Assembly (NCBI GenBank): GCA_021307315.1
Contig: JAJSPD010000046.1
Coordinates: 124,001 to 188,000, forward strand
DNA length: 64,000 nucleotides
Direction of reading: 5' to 3'
DNA from: Bisporella sp. PMI_857
Taxonomy: Eukaryota > Ascomycota > Leotiomycetes > Helotiales > Helotiaceae
Notes under the pieces: generated by a model
Database searches by the model: none
Seen by the model: the letters and a program-made list of their open reading frames with translations, nothing else
What the model was told of the DNA's origin: nothing
In this document: in pieces, positions 11,401 through 21,000 of the stretch
How the letters are laid out: every line of letters starts with the position of its first letter
Position numbering within the stretch: position 1 is the stretch's first letter
Made by a program: the position numbers and the translations under genes

Positions 11401-13116
11401 ATTTACAATCAAAACATCTGTAAGGCCGTCGCCAGTCAAATCGATCATCCGTATGTTAGGGTCTTTCCAGTTGATTTGAGGCAAGAGTGGAAATGTGCGA
11501 AATGGTTCCCACTCTTTTTCAAGAGCCCAATCACGCTTATAAAACCCTGGTGATGGGCCATCGAGTTGCACGAAATCTAGACGCCCGTCGCCTGTCAAAT
11601 CGATGAATTGTTCCTGAATTGACACTGGTGGAGAGGTTGGTAGAGATTGTGTTGCAGCGAACTTTCCATTCCCGAGGTTTGCTTTGTAGTAGTATTGACC
11701 ACCCTGTTTAGTGAGAATGCCGGGTACACCTTCAGCATCCAAGTCAACCCAGTGGTAAAGCTGGTCATCCACTCCAAATGGGATGCCCTCCAAAGATACA
11801 GGATCTAAATCTTGCACTTCTGTTGAGACCTCTGCTTTGCTATAATCGAACTCGACAGGGGCAAACGAGTCACAGATATAATGAGCTTCTCTCCTTACGT
11901 AACGCTTATGGGTTATCGAAGATACCAAAGACAAAACAGAAGCATTTTCGAAGGGAGATGTTGTATCTTGCTTGTACGCAAGATCAGTAGATCCTACAAG
12001 ATAGTCCCTACCGATGTTCGCCTCTTCAGGGAAATGGTGGAACATGAGAATCCTCCGGCATAACCGATACTTCCTCACTTCAAAACATGACCTATAGACT
12101 GAGAATGGATCACGTCGGACAGGCCAAGGCATAGTTTCGGCTGGCGTAGGACACTCCACATGATGCTCCCCATAGTCGAAAACCAGCTCAAACATCCAGT
12201 CCAACGAACCAGATGCTGAGCACAAACCCTTTGAGATGCGGTTTCCATACTTGATTCGTTTAGGGTATCTCGCGACAGTTCGGTACTTCTCATCGCGGTT
12301 GAGCTCATGCGCATTGGTGACATCCACACCTTGAGAGTTTTCAGCTTTGTAATCATACTCAGTGACGTTTCCCTTGTCATCAAAAACTTGACTTAGGAGC
12401 CAGCTAAATACTCGAGTTGAGTTGTTGGGGTCAAATATCCTAGATTCCAAGCTCGTACCGTACAACGAAGTGACATTTTCTTTTGTTATGACTCTCCAAT
12501 GACAGTCAGAGGTAGAAGTATCTGTCCAGCTTTCAATCCGCGAGAAACTGCTCTCGATTCGTGGCCGAAAGGATTTGATGCTAAATTTGGTGCCTCGGAC
12601 AGTGCGCTGGACAGGTTTTGACTTGGTCCAATATCCATCAGAATCCAATGCCTTGTGTGGGACTAAATCCTCTAGCCCAGAGTTTATGAAAACATCTGAA
12701 TCGGTGGCATCGTTGTACCGCGGGAGGCCTTTGTCGGTTTTTCGGGTGATAGAAGGAATTGATAGATTCCAGCCGAGTCCAAATGGTCCGTTCCCCATCC
12801 CAGAATCGTATGAGAATTTTAATTGAGGACCAAAACCACTCCTTCCGCTACTTGCAAATATTGGGATAGACACATTTCCAGTACCTGTAGGTCCCGAAAC
12901 TTGGAATTTCTCGCCAATACCTCGAATAGCTCCTCCACCTTTCGGAACACTAACAGTGGGAATTCCACTCTCGGGATTAGAGATCTCCGGGGTCTGGTTT
13001 TGAGCACTTCCCAAAGCTCCGGACACAGAATCGTTCTGAGCGAGAGTACCATCGCCAGACTCTGCTGGCGGCCACTGTCCTCCGCCGCCATTAGATAAAC
13101 CGTTTTGTGTCTCCAT
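5404..13116 (-). CDS. TcB-TcC fusion: SpvB/RHS toxin-complex cocoon with WHH/HNH nuclease-like tip
   Basis: A single 2570-aa reading frame without introns, starting at ATG 13116. Order of parts (approximate residues): glycine-rich tail; SpvB domain about 40-340 (GGGAIRGIGEKF, GPFGLGWNLSIPSI); VCBS/FG-GAP-like repeats about 500-690 (DLTGDGRLDFV, DLTGDGLTDVLIV, DVDGSGLSDMIYL); TcdB-type middle region about 690-1100 (EREFRGFGMVES); RHS/YD repeats about 1350-2200; RHS core about 2215-2270 (GLYYYGYRYY, WISADPLG, NPICYKDPDG). In bacterial TcC proteins this core is an aspartyl autoprotease that frees the cargo inside the cocoon. The variable C-terminus has a hydrophobic stretch (about 2272-2302), a Pro/Glu linker (about 2355-2412) and a tip with WHH at 2470-2472 plus a downstream His (DPDRHRAF), matching HNH/Endo VII-type polymorphic nuclease toxins. 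No signal peptide. Divergent from the TcA gene, its presumed partner. Nuclease activity is inferred. Confidence 0.9.
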   Translation of the reverse strand: METQNGLSNGGGGQWPPAESGDGTLAQNDSVSGALGSAQNQTPEISNPESGIPTVSVPKGGGAIRGIGEKFQVSGPTGTGNVSIPIFASSGRSGFGPQLKFSYDSGMGNGPFGLGWNLSIPSITRKTDKGLPRYNDATDSDVFINSGLEDLVPHKALDSDGYWTKSKPVQRTVRGTKFSIKSFRPRIESSFSRIESWTDTSTSDCHWRVITKENVTSLYGTSLESRIFDPNNSTRVFSWLLSQVFDDKGNVTEYDYKAENSQGVDVTNAHELNRDEKYRTVARYPKRIKYGNRISKGLCSASGSLDWMFELVFDYGEHHVECPTPAETMPWPVRRDPFSVYRSCFEVRKYRLCRRILMFHHFPEEANIGRDYLVGSTDLAYKQDTTSPFENASVLSLVSSITHKRYVRREAHYICDSFAPVEFDYSKAEVSTEVQDLDPVSLEGIPFGVDDQLYHWVDLDAEGVPGILTKQGGQYYYKANLGNGKFAATQSLPTSPPVSIQEQFIDLTGDGRLDFVQLDGPSPGFYKRDWALEKEWEPFRTFPLLPQINWKDPNIRMIDLTGDGLTDVLIVNDEVFTWFPGVGEDGFLEPQYWRPPVDEDKGPRLLLETYNESIFLADMCGDGLIDLLRIRNGESCYWPSLGYGRFGAKVSMDNSPFFEYSDEFQQRRIRLADVDGSGLSDMIYLHEKGPVLYLNQAGNSWSSGSRLGPFPTVDDMNTVSVVDLLGHGTGCLVWSSGHLSDSRRQMRYLDLMKQGKPYLLTCMKNNLGSETYITYKSSTSFYLKDKAAGKPWLTRLPFPVQVVEKATTIDRISGNELMTRYAYHDGFFDPFEREFRGFGMVESIDCEEFQSMLPGIDDVATNYDPAFRSPPVLTKSWYETGAYLRGRHIAEQYEDEFYRESPPAIGSLLPLSSLPQKIRFGNEEIPFDFNTQEYREIYRSLKGMVLREEVYGLDGTTFQDHPYTVKQMNYTVECFQPVGDLEPLETNRHAVFFTHPRESVEFTYERLSTFKPGKLQVDPRVSHSLVMSVDTFGNVLRTVAINYGRCHKEEDSLLNDVDHRRQQQTQMILGINQYTNLVKTEDSWRVPLLWNTTSSELVNFPSKITKRAQWLYTFSEISDLVRCVENGAHDIPFEVNASVVADKSHVHRRLLQDIRTQFHSNDLSQALPFGEVQSLALPFQKYQQVLTEGQLQEIFVKDGKIPSRDALTYIMRARGGYVQLEGSSAWWAPSGRIFYSPDQSHSSLQESEYAARHFFMPHRFRDPFYNSSFRSESRITYDQYDLLVLEHEDSVGNRMTAGIRNEDSRKPLVLKSIDYRVLEPTIIMDPNRNVNAYAYDVRARLTAKAIMGKPGQREGDELSGFKQFLTEQAISSYLSDPIGREAALLGDATTRFIYDDLAYFRTRSSEKPHPPTTAAIVRETHVSQITPGGHSRLELSFVYADASGRAIQTKALAEPDPQTGAQRWITSGWEVFNNKGSVVKKHEPLYAHTHNYQPKAINGASTITLYDPLQRPVVNLFADHTWGKVVKTPWSEQVWDRADTILLNPNEDIDVQGYFKNLPTADYSPSWYRIRMDGTLGRRAQEAAEKASVYAGTPITHYFDGFGRDIINTSYDRVKRELGELVKESFFVSRTVFDITGNILEVLDPLGRKAEINKYDMVHNMLHKSSMEGGQTWSLLDCVKKPIYAWNSRGYETSVIYDTDQRQVKEFLNADGVQYLVSETMYGESEVDAEKNNIRARAVLFRDQSGIKQTKSFDFKGNLLSEGRTLAAQVDQIIDWSTPDDIPVESEIFLTMWKYDALNRVIEKVLPDKESVVRHTYNRLGQMQQVEMKLHGRSEWTYVLKDAQYNARGQRVLYSLGNGIESIFEYDPLVFRLTRILSKSRHRDSSPEERPGTPRTRKLQDLIYTYDSVGNISYIQDDSQESIFFQNHKVDPSNDYTYDALYRLVSASGREHLGQIKTEHGHAAPSHHAEDDTAMARYRENYFYDGAGNMLKICHMGKQNWTKNFNYHERSQLEPDRYSNRLSSTSIGDRIQDFRYEGNDGLMGNITSMPNLSLMKWDFKDQLQATAKQRSGGTPETTWYQYANGSKRIRKLTRRHGKEGQSTTRSSERIYIGSYEVYRKYGRDGSSIDLERETIVISIGDEKLAVHETLTKGSSTSPAELTRYQFDNQLGSSVLELDGSAKVITYEEYFAYGGTSYSAAVSQVDAPKRYRYSAKEKDEESGLYYYGYRYYSVSIVRWISADPLGMKDGTNIFQFVRSNPICYKDPDGRFIPVVIFGVYIAAEVVAAAALTVSAMAVVAIHNAQPALQRAASSAGEAIEERWDVAKDKTKRGWDFAKEKAKEGYNYLRGKVSEWGKAKPAEPEAIPKPGTPDTPVPDAPPETTPAEPESPPQEAEPQEQPAEPEEEPPEQTPDNPKFKPKPWREIKNPKTLEKWKGVLSKLLDWTVDKFEQMLRDMAADQLADRRGVAEWHHVFPQEFRSAFEQVGVDLDIDAAQNGRYVDPDRHRAFSWIYSLLWEAFLQPDRITGKTNRSREEIKHFGKLMTHVFNTFVVARERFPGHPIPNRPGLTP

Positions 13117-15019
13117 CCAGTAGAATGCAATTTTCTCAATCAGAGAGAATGCAAGACAGGCCTCCAGACTTTACAAATTAAACTGTGACCAGCATTCACC
13201 CAAGGAAAAGTTGCTGCAGGCTGTTGATACGTCTTGCTTTGTAACCTCGCATTGACGAGCTTTGGCGAGTTTCTCTAAGGACTGACACAGGGATCTAATG
13301 CAACATGGAGGATTACTGGGTCACAAAACTTGTGTTCTTCAGCTCTCCAGAGGTTTCCGTGGCAGGAATATTGTGGCTGCCTTCATTTTGTTGCAAGGGG
13401 GTTGAAGCGGAGAAAGGTTCTGGACATTTCCCGCTGATTTGTTCCTGACTCTATAAAGAGGATGCGTCTTCACACCTTCCACTATTGGGGGCTGGGATTT
13501 GCCGATTCTCAATGGAAAGTGGAAGGGATGATTGGCTGGGTCACGAGCGCGACTTGATGCAAATCGTCGGAAATAAGCATAAGGCTGAGCCAAATACTCC
13601 TCACAGCGTCAATAAAAGGGAGATGACAAGTGCAGGTGGGTGTGAAACACGAAAAAGATCACTTGAATTGATGTGATTGCCAATGGAGTGGAGATAAAGC
13701 GATTCCGAATACGTTAGGTTCATAGAATCAGAAGGAGAAGGATATGAGATAAAGAAAGAGAGAACCGTGAAGTCAGTAAGCGAAGTAAGGTTTAGACACT
13801 TCAACTATTCAAACAAGTAGCATTAAAAACCGATTTACCGAGCGGCGGTACAAGGACTGCTCTGTACAGAAACTCAGGAAATGACCTTGTTTATAAATTT
13901 ATTAATACGGCTTCGGATTTACTTCACAATAGCTCAAATTGACTATTGCACTACTCACAGTTCAATTTAATGGTGCCAAAAACTTTTAAGTTTATTTTAA
14001 ATCAATATTGATCTTATATAGTAAATAGGTGTTTCAAACACGATTTCGGAGGGAATAGTGTTTACGAAGAGCCTCACAGGCTGGTAGATTTACTTATTAT
14101 AGTTTTTTTTTTATATATAATCACAGGGTTCAGCTGTAAAAATTGCTGTGTAGATGAGTCCCGCTTGGCTTGAATGGGCGGCCCGTGCTAGCCTTACCCC
14201 GCCTCAAAGACTGACACATTCTCCTGGAGGTTATTCAATTAGGGAGATCAGGCAGGTTTCTAACGAAAACATGCATAAGGAATGGAGACAGCAGGGGAAT
14301 GAGGAGGGAGCGGAAAGGTAGCTGGTATCACCGAGTAAGGCTGAACTGCAGGACTTGTCACGTCAAGCTTTTAAAGGAGGGTCGGTGCCTATTGCTTAAC
14401 CTCGCCTAAACCAATCAGCTGCCTACCTTATCCGCGTCCCCTCCCCGCACTTCTTACAAGACAAGCATTAGAAAAGCGCCACTTGGTAAGGATCAAATCA
14501 GCCACTTCAACCTCAACATATCACTGAAATCGAAATTAGTTAGGATTGGCGTGATGCTGGCACCTCCAACACTCCCTCGAGAATCTTGTTGATTGTCGAT
14601 TGTGGATTGGCTGGTTTCCTTAACAGCGTGGCTTGCCATATGTTCTTCGACATCAATCTCCCGCAGCCACCTCATTAGTTTGTATTACTCCCCGCTTAGA
14701 TATTTGATTGATTTTCTTTTTTGTATTTTTTTTTTCTTTTTTTTTGGATAATGAGTCTCGGATGGGATGGAAAACTCGATCTCACCTTGTTCAGTTGTCA
14801 AATTTGACAACCATTTTTGGGCGTTTAGCTACTATCCTCGAATTCTCATCTACATTTGTCTTGATCCAGCTTTTTCGTAAGTTTCGACTCACTGGTAGAT
14901 TGGTGTTTAAGCTTAGATAGTGAAGTTTTTACAGCTATTCTTGTTTATAGGCCGTTCACGGAGAAGTTTGGGGCTCACTACGCGAAGCGCTTCATGAGGG
15001 CCGACAGCGACTTTCCACT
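13117..15019. promoter_or_regulatory. Shared intergenic promoter region of the divergent Tc genes
   Basis: This 1.9-kb gap separates the two divergent start codons, so both promoters lie in it. Visible signals: a CCAAT box on the minus strand at 13531-13535 (toward TcB-TcC), a CCAAT box on the plus strand at 14411-14415 (toward TcA), and a long pyrimidine tract at 14705-14747 of the kind found in fungal core promoters. Bases about 13870-14130 are strongly AT-rich and may be an old insertion. No convincing ORF; the 70-codon frame at 14708 starts in the T-tract. Confidence 0.6.
14877..14950 (+). other. Possible 5'-UTR intron of the TcA gene
   Basis: A consensus donor (GTAAGT at 14877) and a TTTATAG acceptor ending at 14950 define a 74-nt candidate intron 69 bases before the TcA ATG. 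The frame leading into that ATG is open back to the acceptor, but the sequence before the donor gives no coding start in phase, so a leader intron fits best. Confidence 0.4.
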
Positions 15020-18000
15020 ATGTCGACCCTCATCGTGGTTACCATAGTTCCGAATGTACCAACCTCAGGATCAGATTTTCAAAAGTACCTAAAAGGACTG
15101 CAAATAACGGCGTGGGATCGGACAGTTCGTAATACTAGCCCAGATCTCGCGTTAGGAGAGGAAGATGTTCTTCTGGGAACAGCTTCAGGTCTTGCGGTCC
15201 CAGGGACAACCGCTTCAGGATCACAAACACCGCCTGTATTTACAGTGGTTCCAGGTAGTAATCCACCAGTGTATGGAAATTCCATCGTTCAGCACCTCCA
15301 AGCTGTCATCACGCAACCACCACCTCCGCTTCCTGGCCTTCCTCCTCCTCCTCCAATCACAACTTACCTGCCACTGGCTGCAGCAACTGCTCTCATTGTG
15401 GTCAATCTTGATTCCAACACATACCAGGAGTATGTGAACCATCTTAATTTTGATGTACGGATGTCCTATGCACGAGTTCTGACTCCAGGACAACCGGCAA
15501 CTCCAGTTCCCATGCCATTGACCATTGAATACAACATTCAGCCGTGGTCAACACTGAATGCGAATCCACCCGCGTCTGATATTACCGGCAACCCAAATAC
15601 CTACGATTGGGCCCTTGGACTCCCGACAACTCTATACTCCTGGCTTCCCCCGCCGCCACCTTCGGCGTCCATTGCGTCTGTAGTTCTTGGTGATGCCTCC
15701 GCACCGCCGAATTTCTTTGCCCTGGTAGCTGCTATCAACCTAGTCTTGGCAAAAGATAGCCCTTCGACTTGCCAGAGTTTGGAAACCATGACAGACCCGT
15801 TGACAGTTGCACAGTGCTCAGAAATAGCTTCTGAGATCATGTATGAACGAACTACTGATCCGCCGCCGGCCCCTCAGTTGCCAAATGGTAATGGTATTGA
15901 GCTCTTTTATGACACTAGTCTTAATACAAACACTGTTGATGGAAATTCGGGCTCTCCGACCTGGGTACGTGGTTCACTCTTATTCCGTTGAAAGCTAAAA
16001 AAAACTTACTTCAACCGTAGGACCAAGTTAGACAATCATGGGAAACAAGTTGGTCTGCGTATCACGCGACCAGAGACGCCAATGCATCCAGATTAGCCCA
16101 ATATGTCTTCGCGGTACAGGCCGCTGTATGGGCTGAACTTCAGACCAAGATCGCCCCAATTGCAACCATTGACGTGGTCATTGATCCCGCTCTTAAGCCC
16201 TCATCATCGACTAATTTATCGATTCTCCTCACGGTTCCGGATCCTTCAAACCCCCCACGACCGATCTTACCGCTTGTACCAAGCTTCTATATCCCAGCTG
16301 TATACTTCTACGCGCTGGGGGCCAAATTCCCAATGACCATGTCTCCGGAAGATAGATTCAAGGCCGCAGTCACAACTCCAATGACAACTCTTAGCACGAC
16401 ATTACAGATTGCACTAAACACAGGCATTCTTAAGGACCCAGAACCCCCATCTACTATGGGGAATCCTCCGCCGCCAAATTTGAGCCTACATCTGGCACAA
16501 GCAACTCGTCGAATGGCGGCACTCTCAGCCAAGTTCATCACTGGCCATGAACCGACTATTAACCTAATCGCAGGGAGTCAAGTTACTACTCTCATCGAAA
16601 AGTGGCTTTCTGATCAAACTATAACTGACCCGAATGAGTTTGTGACCGAGTTTTGGGCATCGCAAATATCTCCGCCGCCTCCCGCGACAGTTCCTCCCCT
16701 GGATGACTACCTATACCTACTTTTAAATATAATTGCGGGCGGTAACCAATCCTTTGTAAATGCGATACTCAGCTTCACTGTTCCTAACACTCTACCCACG
16801 CGGACCGTTAAATATACCACAGATCTTCTTGCTATCCAAGACACTACTTGGAACGCTGTATTTCAGACAGACCCTACACTGCTTCCATCTTTTACAGCGC
16901 CTGGTAATTTAGCGAGGAGGTCAGCCGCCTTCATCGTTTTTCTCAGGACTATCTTCTCACCTGCGATTAATCCCGGCCAACCGGTTGTCGTAAACAACAG
17001 TTCCGCGGCTATACTTGGCCCTGCAAGCGACATCTTACAACAATTTATAAATTCCTACTCGCCAGCAGGTACCTTTACCTTCATGGGCCCACTAAATATA
17101 TCACGAGTGGAAGCAACCTTGGCAGCCGCATTCCCAGGCGATCTCGTTGTTCAGAACTGGGTTAGAAATGCAGTAAATATCATCAGCGATTTGCTAGGAA
17201 TTGTCACTACAGCATCTGTTCCGGCAAACCTTCAAGTGTCTTACATGGAAAGCCTTTACGCTCGAGGGTTCACCTCAGTCGACAGCCTTATGTCTGTATC
17301 CCAAGCCCAGTTCATCGCTGCCATGATTGGAACCGTAGCGTACAGTGATGCTAGCGCAATCTACAGCGCAATAGTGTCAAATTCCCCCACCATGCCTGAA
17401 GGTCCGGGTATGGGATTCCAGCCGGTCAATGACGGCTCGTTGGTGAACTGCGTTCCGCCTCTTCATCTGTCACCCCTTGGACCAGCCCAATACCTATCAG
17501 AAATGCTCAATACCGAGATTGATACCAAAACGCTGCTTGAGCTGGTTTCAGCACGCCGAGGCGCGTTAGGGTCTCTTGCGATTACCAAAGCCAACTTGGA
17601 ACTCCAAATTCCACTCATCGACCTAGTTCTTGAGAGCTTAGAATTTACTGCAGCTAGTACAGCTGCTCCTGGTGCCATTTATGGGACGGATCCCAGGGCG
17701 ATTCCTGAGCATCATATAGGAGCAGAATGTTCAGAGAAGATTGAGGATCTCATTGTAGCTGTGCCCCAACACTCTTCGCCTTCACTTTCAGCCTCACAGC
17801 TAGACGCGTATGGTACGCTAGAGACATGCTTTACCAGTCCCGGGTTGCCCTACTCGCAAAAATTGGACGTGTGTCGGTCTTATCTTCATCGACTATGTAC
17901 AACTCGATTTGACGTAATGCGGCATTTCCGACAGGACATAACCGAGTACCCTCTACTGAGCATACAGAATGCATCTCTCGCACCGACAGATTTTAATAAA

Positions 18001-21000
18001 ACGGTCTGGAGGCTCCCAGTCGAATTCAACATTGCTCTAGAGTATCTGCAGATTTCTCAGTCAGAGTACAGTGCTCTCTATGCTGGAAACTTCCAAGTCA
18101 ATATGACGTCGACGCTATACGGTATCAGCCCATCAGCAGACCGGAACTGGTGTCGTGATGTACTGCAGCTACCAGTCTTCTTACAGACTACAGGCTTGTC
18201 ATACTGTGAGTTCATTGAGCTGTGGAAGTGCAATTTCGTCCCTTTTGGCCCACAGGCGAATGAGCGAACCGGTATTCTTGATACATTTCCTGATTGCCCT
18301 CCCTGCTGCCTGGACAACATCTTCATTAGATTAAACGTGGATGGCGACGATACTCAAGTATTGTTGCAATTGATACTCTTCATCCGTCTCTGGCGTAAAT
18401 TACACCACGATTGCCGCCTGAGCGATATTTCCTTTGCGTTATTGGCTGACATCTGCCAAGTTTTGGGACTTTTCGACTCGTCTGGCGCCGTTAATCCCGA
18501 CTTCGTCAGGCAGCTAGCTTCTTTGCTAATGCTTGTACATTACTTCCAACTCCCCTGGGGATTTGACCCAAGAGTCACAAGCGGCGGTGCACAGAAGACG
18601 AAGCTGCTTGGGCTGTGGCCTAGATCGCCAACTGCTCCCACGGCTTGGGCGCTTGACGCCCTTTTAGGATGCACGGAGAGGTTTGCGAGGCACTGCTTTG
18701 AATGCTGTGAACGGGATGCGGATTTTATTAGGATTTTAAAGGATAATCTAACTCCTCTGTCCTGTTTGGCTGGTTTCTCACAAACCAACCCTTGGTATGC
18801 TAACCCAACAAGTACCATTCGGTTTACGGAAGTGTTGGCCAAGATCTGTGCCTCGGACTTCACAGTTGGCGAAATTATCTTCCTCTTCACAAACGAAAAC
18901 CATTTGGATGGAGATGATCCATTTCCTCTCCCAGAAAGATCAGAATCTCTTGACATGCCCCTCAATTGGCCGGAAGATGACTCCCACGGAATCTGGGAGT
19001 TACGAGAGAAGCTCCTCTGTCTTGAGATCGGCGATGAGCATTGTGATGAATGGAGTTGGAACAAACTTGTGGATACAATGCAAGACTTAGGAAAGAAGGA
19101 CACGGCATCGATCATGGCGTTTGGAGAGCATTTCTTCCCCGAAACTTTGGAGAGGCATGGGCATCCGGTGAGTGCTAAGGCACGACGATGGAGCGTCCCT
19201 CTTTCCACCAGCCAGACTACTCCTATGATGTGGCATGCCGAGCCATGTTGGCCGTTCCACTACGAATGTGGCGAGCAGGAACCAGAAAGCCTGGAAGAGC
19301 ATTCTGGTGCAGTATTTGCCGGCCAACTTTGGATTCAGCTTCCGCTTCGGGATGAGGATGTGTCTCGTAAGATGAGAAATTCTCGCCAGTTGCGAGACGT
19401 CGAGATCAATGCCGTGCAGGATCTCTACTTTGCTCCACGTGCTATGATTGCACCATTCGCATTGGTATTCTCCAATTTTGACCAGGATATCAGCTACATG
19501 ATTCAAGAGCCCGAAGAGCACAAGCGTTTTCGTTTCTTCCAAAGGCAATTTGCACTGTTCTTCAAGCGATGCAGGGTTATCGCGGAGCACCTCGCCTGCC
19601 ATGTCGGTTTCAATTGTAACTGCGTTCACCCTTCAGGCTGTTGCGAGTGCAAGAAGCCGGATATCGAATTAGCGTGGCGTATATTGCAAAGCTTAATAGC
19701 TGATGAGAACTTCACGACGGACTCGTGGGAGGATCCTTCCGGCAAGCTTCCGCCTCCATCGAGTTTTGAGTGGGACCCACAATTTTCGGGGAGTGGTTTT
19801 GCTGCTTTGCTTGGACTCGTTGGGACCGGCCTTTTAGGGAAGTATAGCGTTGGATCAACTTTGACCTGGACTGAGATGCGAGGCGGACTTACTGCTTTTG
19901 GGAGAACCGAAGATCAGTGGAGCACACCTGTTCCAACCATCATCCCATCTCTCAGTGCACCATCCACAACTGATCCTGGCGATCTCACCATATTCAAGAA
20001 TGGCTTTATCTTACGAGATGCTAATGGTGAAGCACTTGACGGCTCACAACCCTTCTCGGTGGTCTGGAAAGGACTGTTGCTTGTCGACTGTCGTGGTCAC
20101 TATAAGTTCAGAGCATGCCACCCAAAATATGACGGTCACCCAGAATGTGACCAAGAGCGCGGTGAGGAGTGGATTGTGAAAATTGAACGAGGTCAGAAGC
20201 ATTGGGTTCTGCTCAACAACCACTCTCCTGGACCAGCAGCTCCTCCATTTGAATCACTCCAAGTCTGCCTAAATCGCGGAGCATATACCATTACAGTCGA
20301 GTTCAAGCAGACATTGCCTGGCAAAGACCATCGCAAACACTTAAAACACTTCCGCTCCGGTTTTGAGCTGAGGTATGAAGGTCCAGATACCAAAGACTGC
20401 CTTGAAGTTGTACCATTCCGTAGATTAATTCAGAACTGGAAGACGGATAATCCGCTCCGGGTTCCAGTTTGCGACGATAACAGCAACAGCGCCTTGCAGA
20501 CTAACACAATCATCATCTCAAACACTGCCAAACAGTTCCTTGAATTGCAGTATATCAGTACCATTAGAGATATTCGCAGGACGTATCAACGAGCTTTTAA
20601 AGCTGTACTTCTTGCAACCAAATTCTGTTTATCAGTTCGCAGGATCGAGTGTGACTGGCAATCAGAGCTTGGTTTCATGCTAGATCATCCTCATCGCTTC
20701 CGCGGAACTTCCTATACGCTTCCAGCATCTGGGCCAGCCATCACAAGCCATGTGAACTTCAACTTCAATTTCCTGCCTGTCAAAGATTACTATGGTCCAA
20801 ATACTCCGGACTTGCGCGAGAATCCTAGTCTAGCGAGACAAGGTGCCTTGTTCGATTGGTGGGAGCGGCTCTTCGATTACACCACACTGAGATCTCGTGT
20901 GCGTAGGCGGTTTTGTCGCGAAGTTTGGCTTCTTTTCGAAGAAGCTCTTCAGCAGGTTCATCTCAATCAGCCTAGCAGCCTGGAACAGCGTACAGAACAG

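Noticed and set aside
5404..13116. Bacterial contamination or an integrated bacterial fragment
   Set aside because: The partner TcA gene on the same stretch has three fungal-type introns, base composition does not jump at the borders, and the flanks are fungal genes and a fungal-type LINE.
14708..14920. Small 70-aa gene upstream of TcA
   Set aside because: It starts inside a T-rich promoter tract and reads as phenylalanine runs; a leader with an intron explains the region better.
14951..15019. TcA coding extended upstream of ATG 15020
   Set aside because: The frame is open back to a possible acceptor (reading VHGEVWGSLREALHEG), but the sequence before the matching donor has a stop in the required phase and no start codon.
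18540..19208. 222-codon antisense frame within TcA
   Set aside because: It mirrors strong coding on the plus strand, as do the other long antisense frames inside the two Tc genes.
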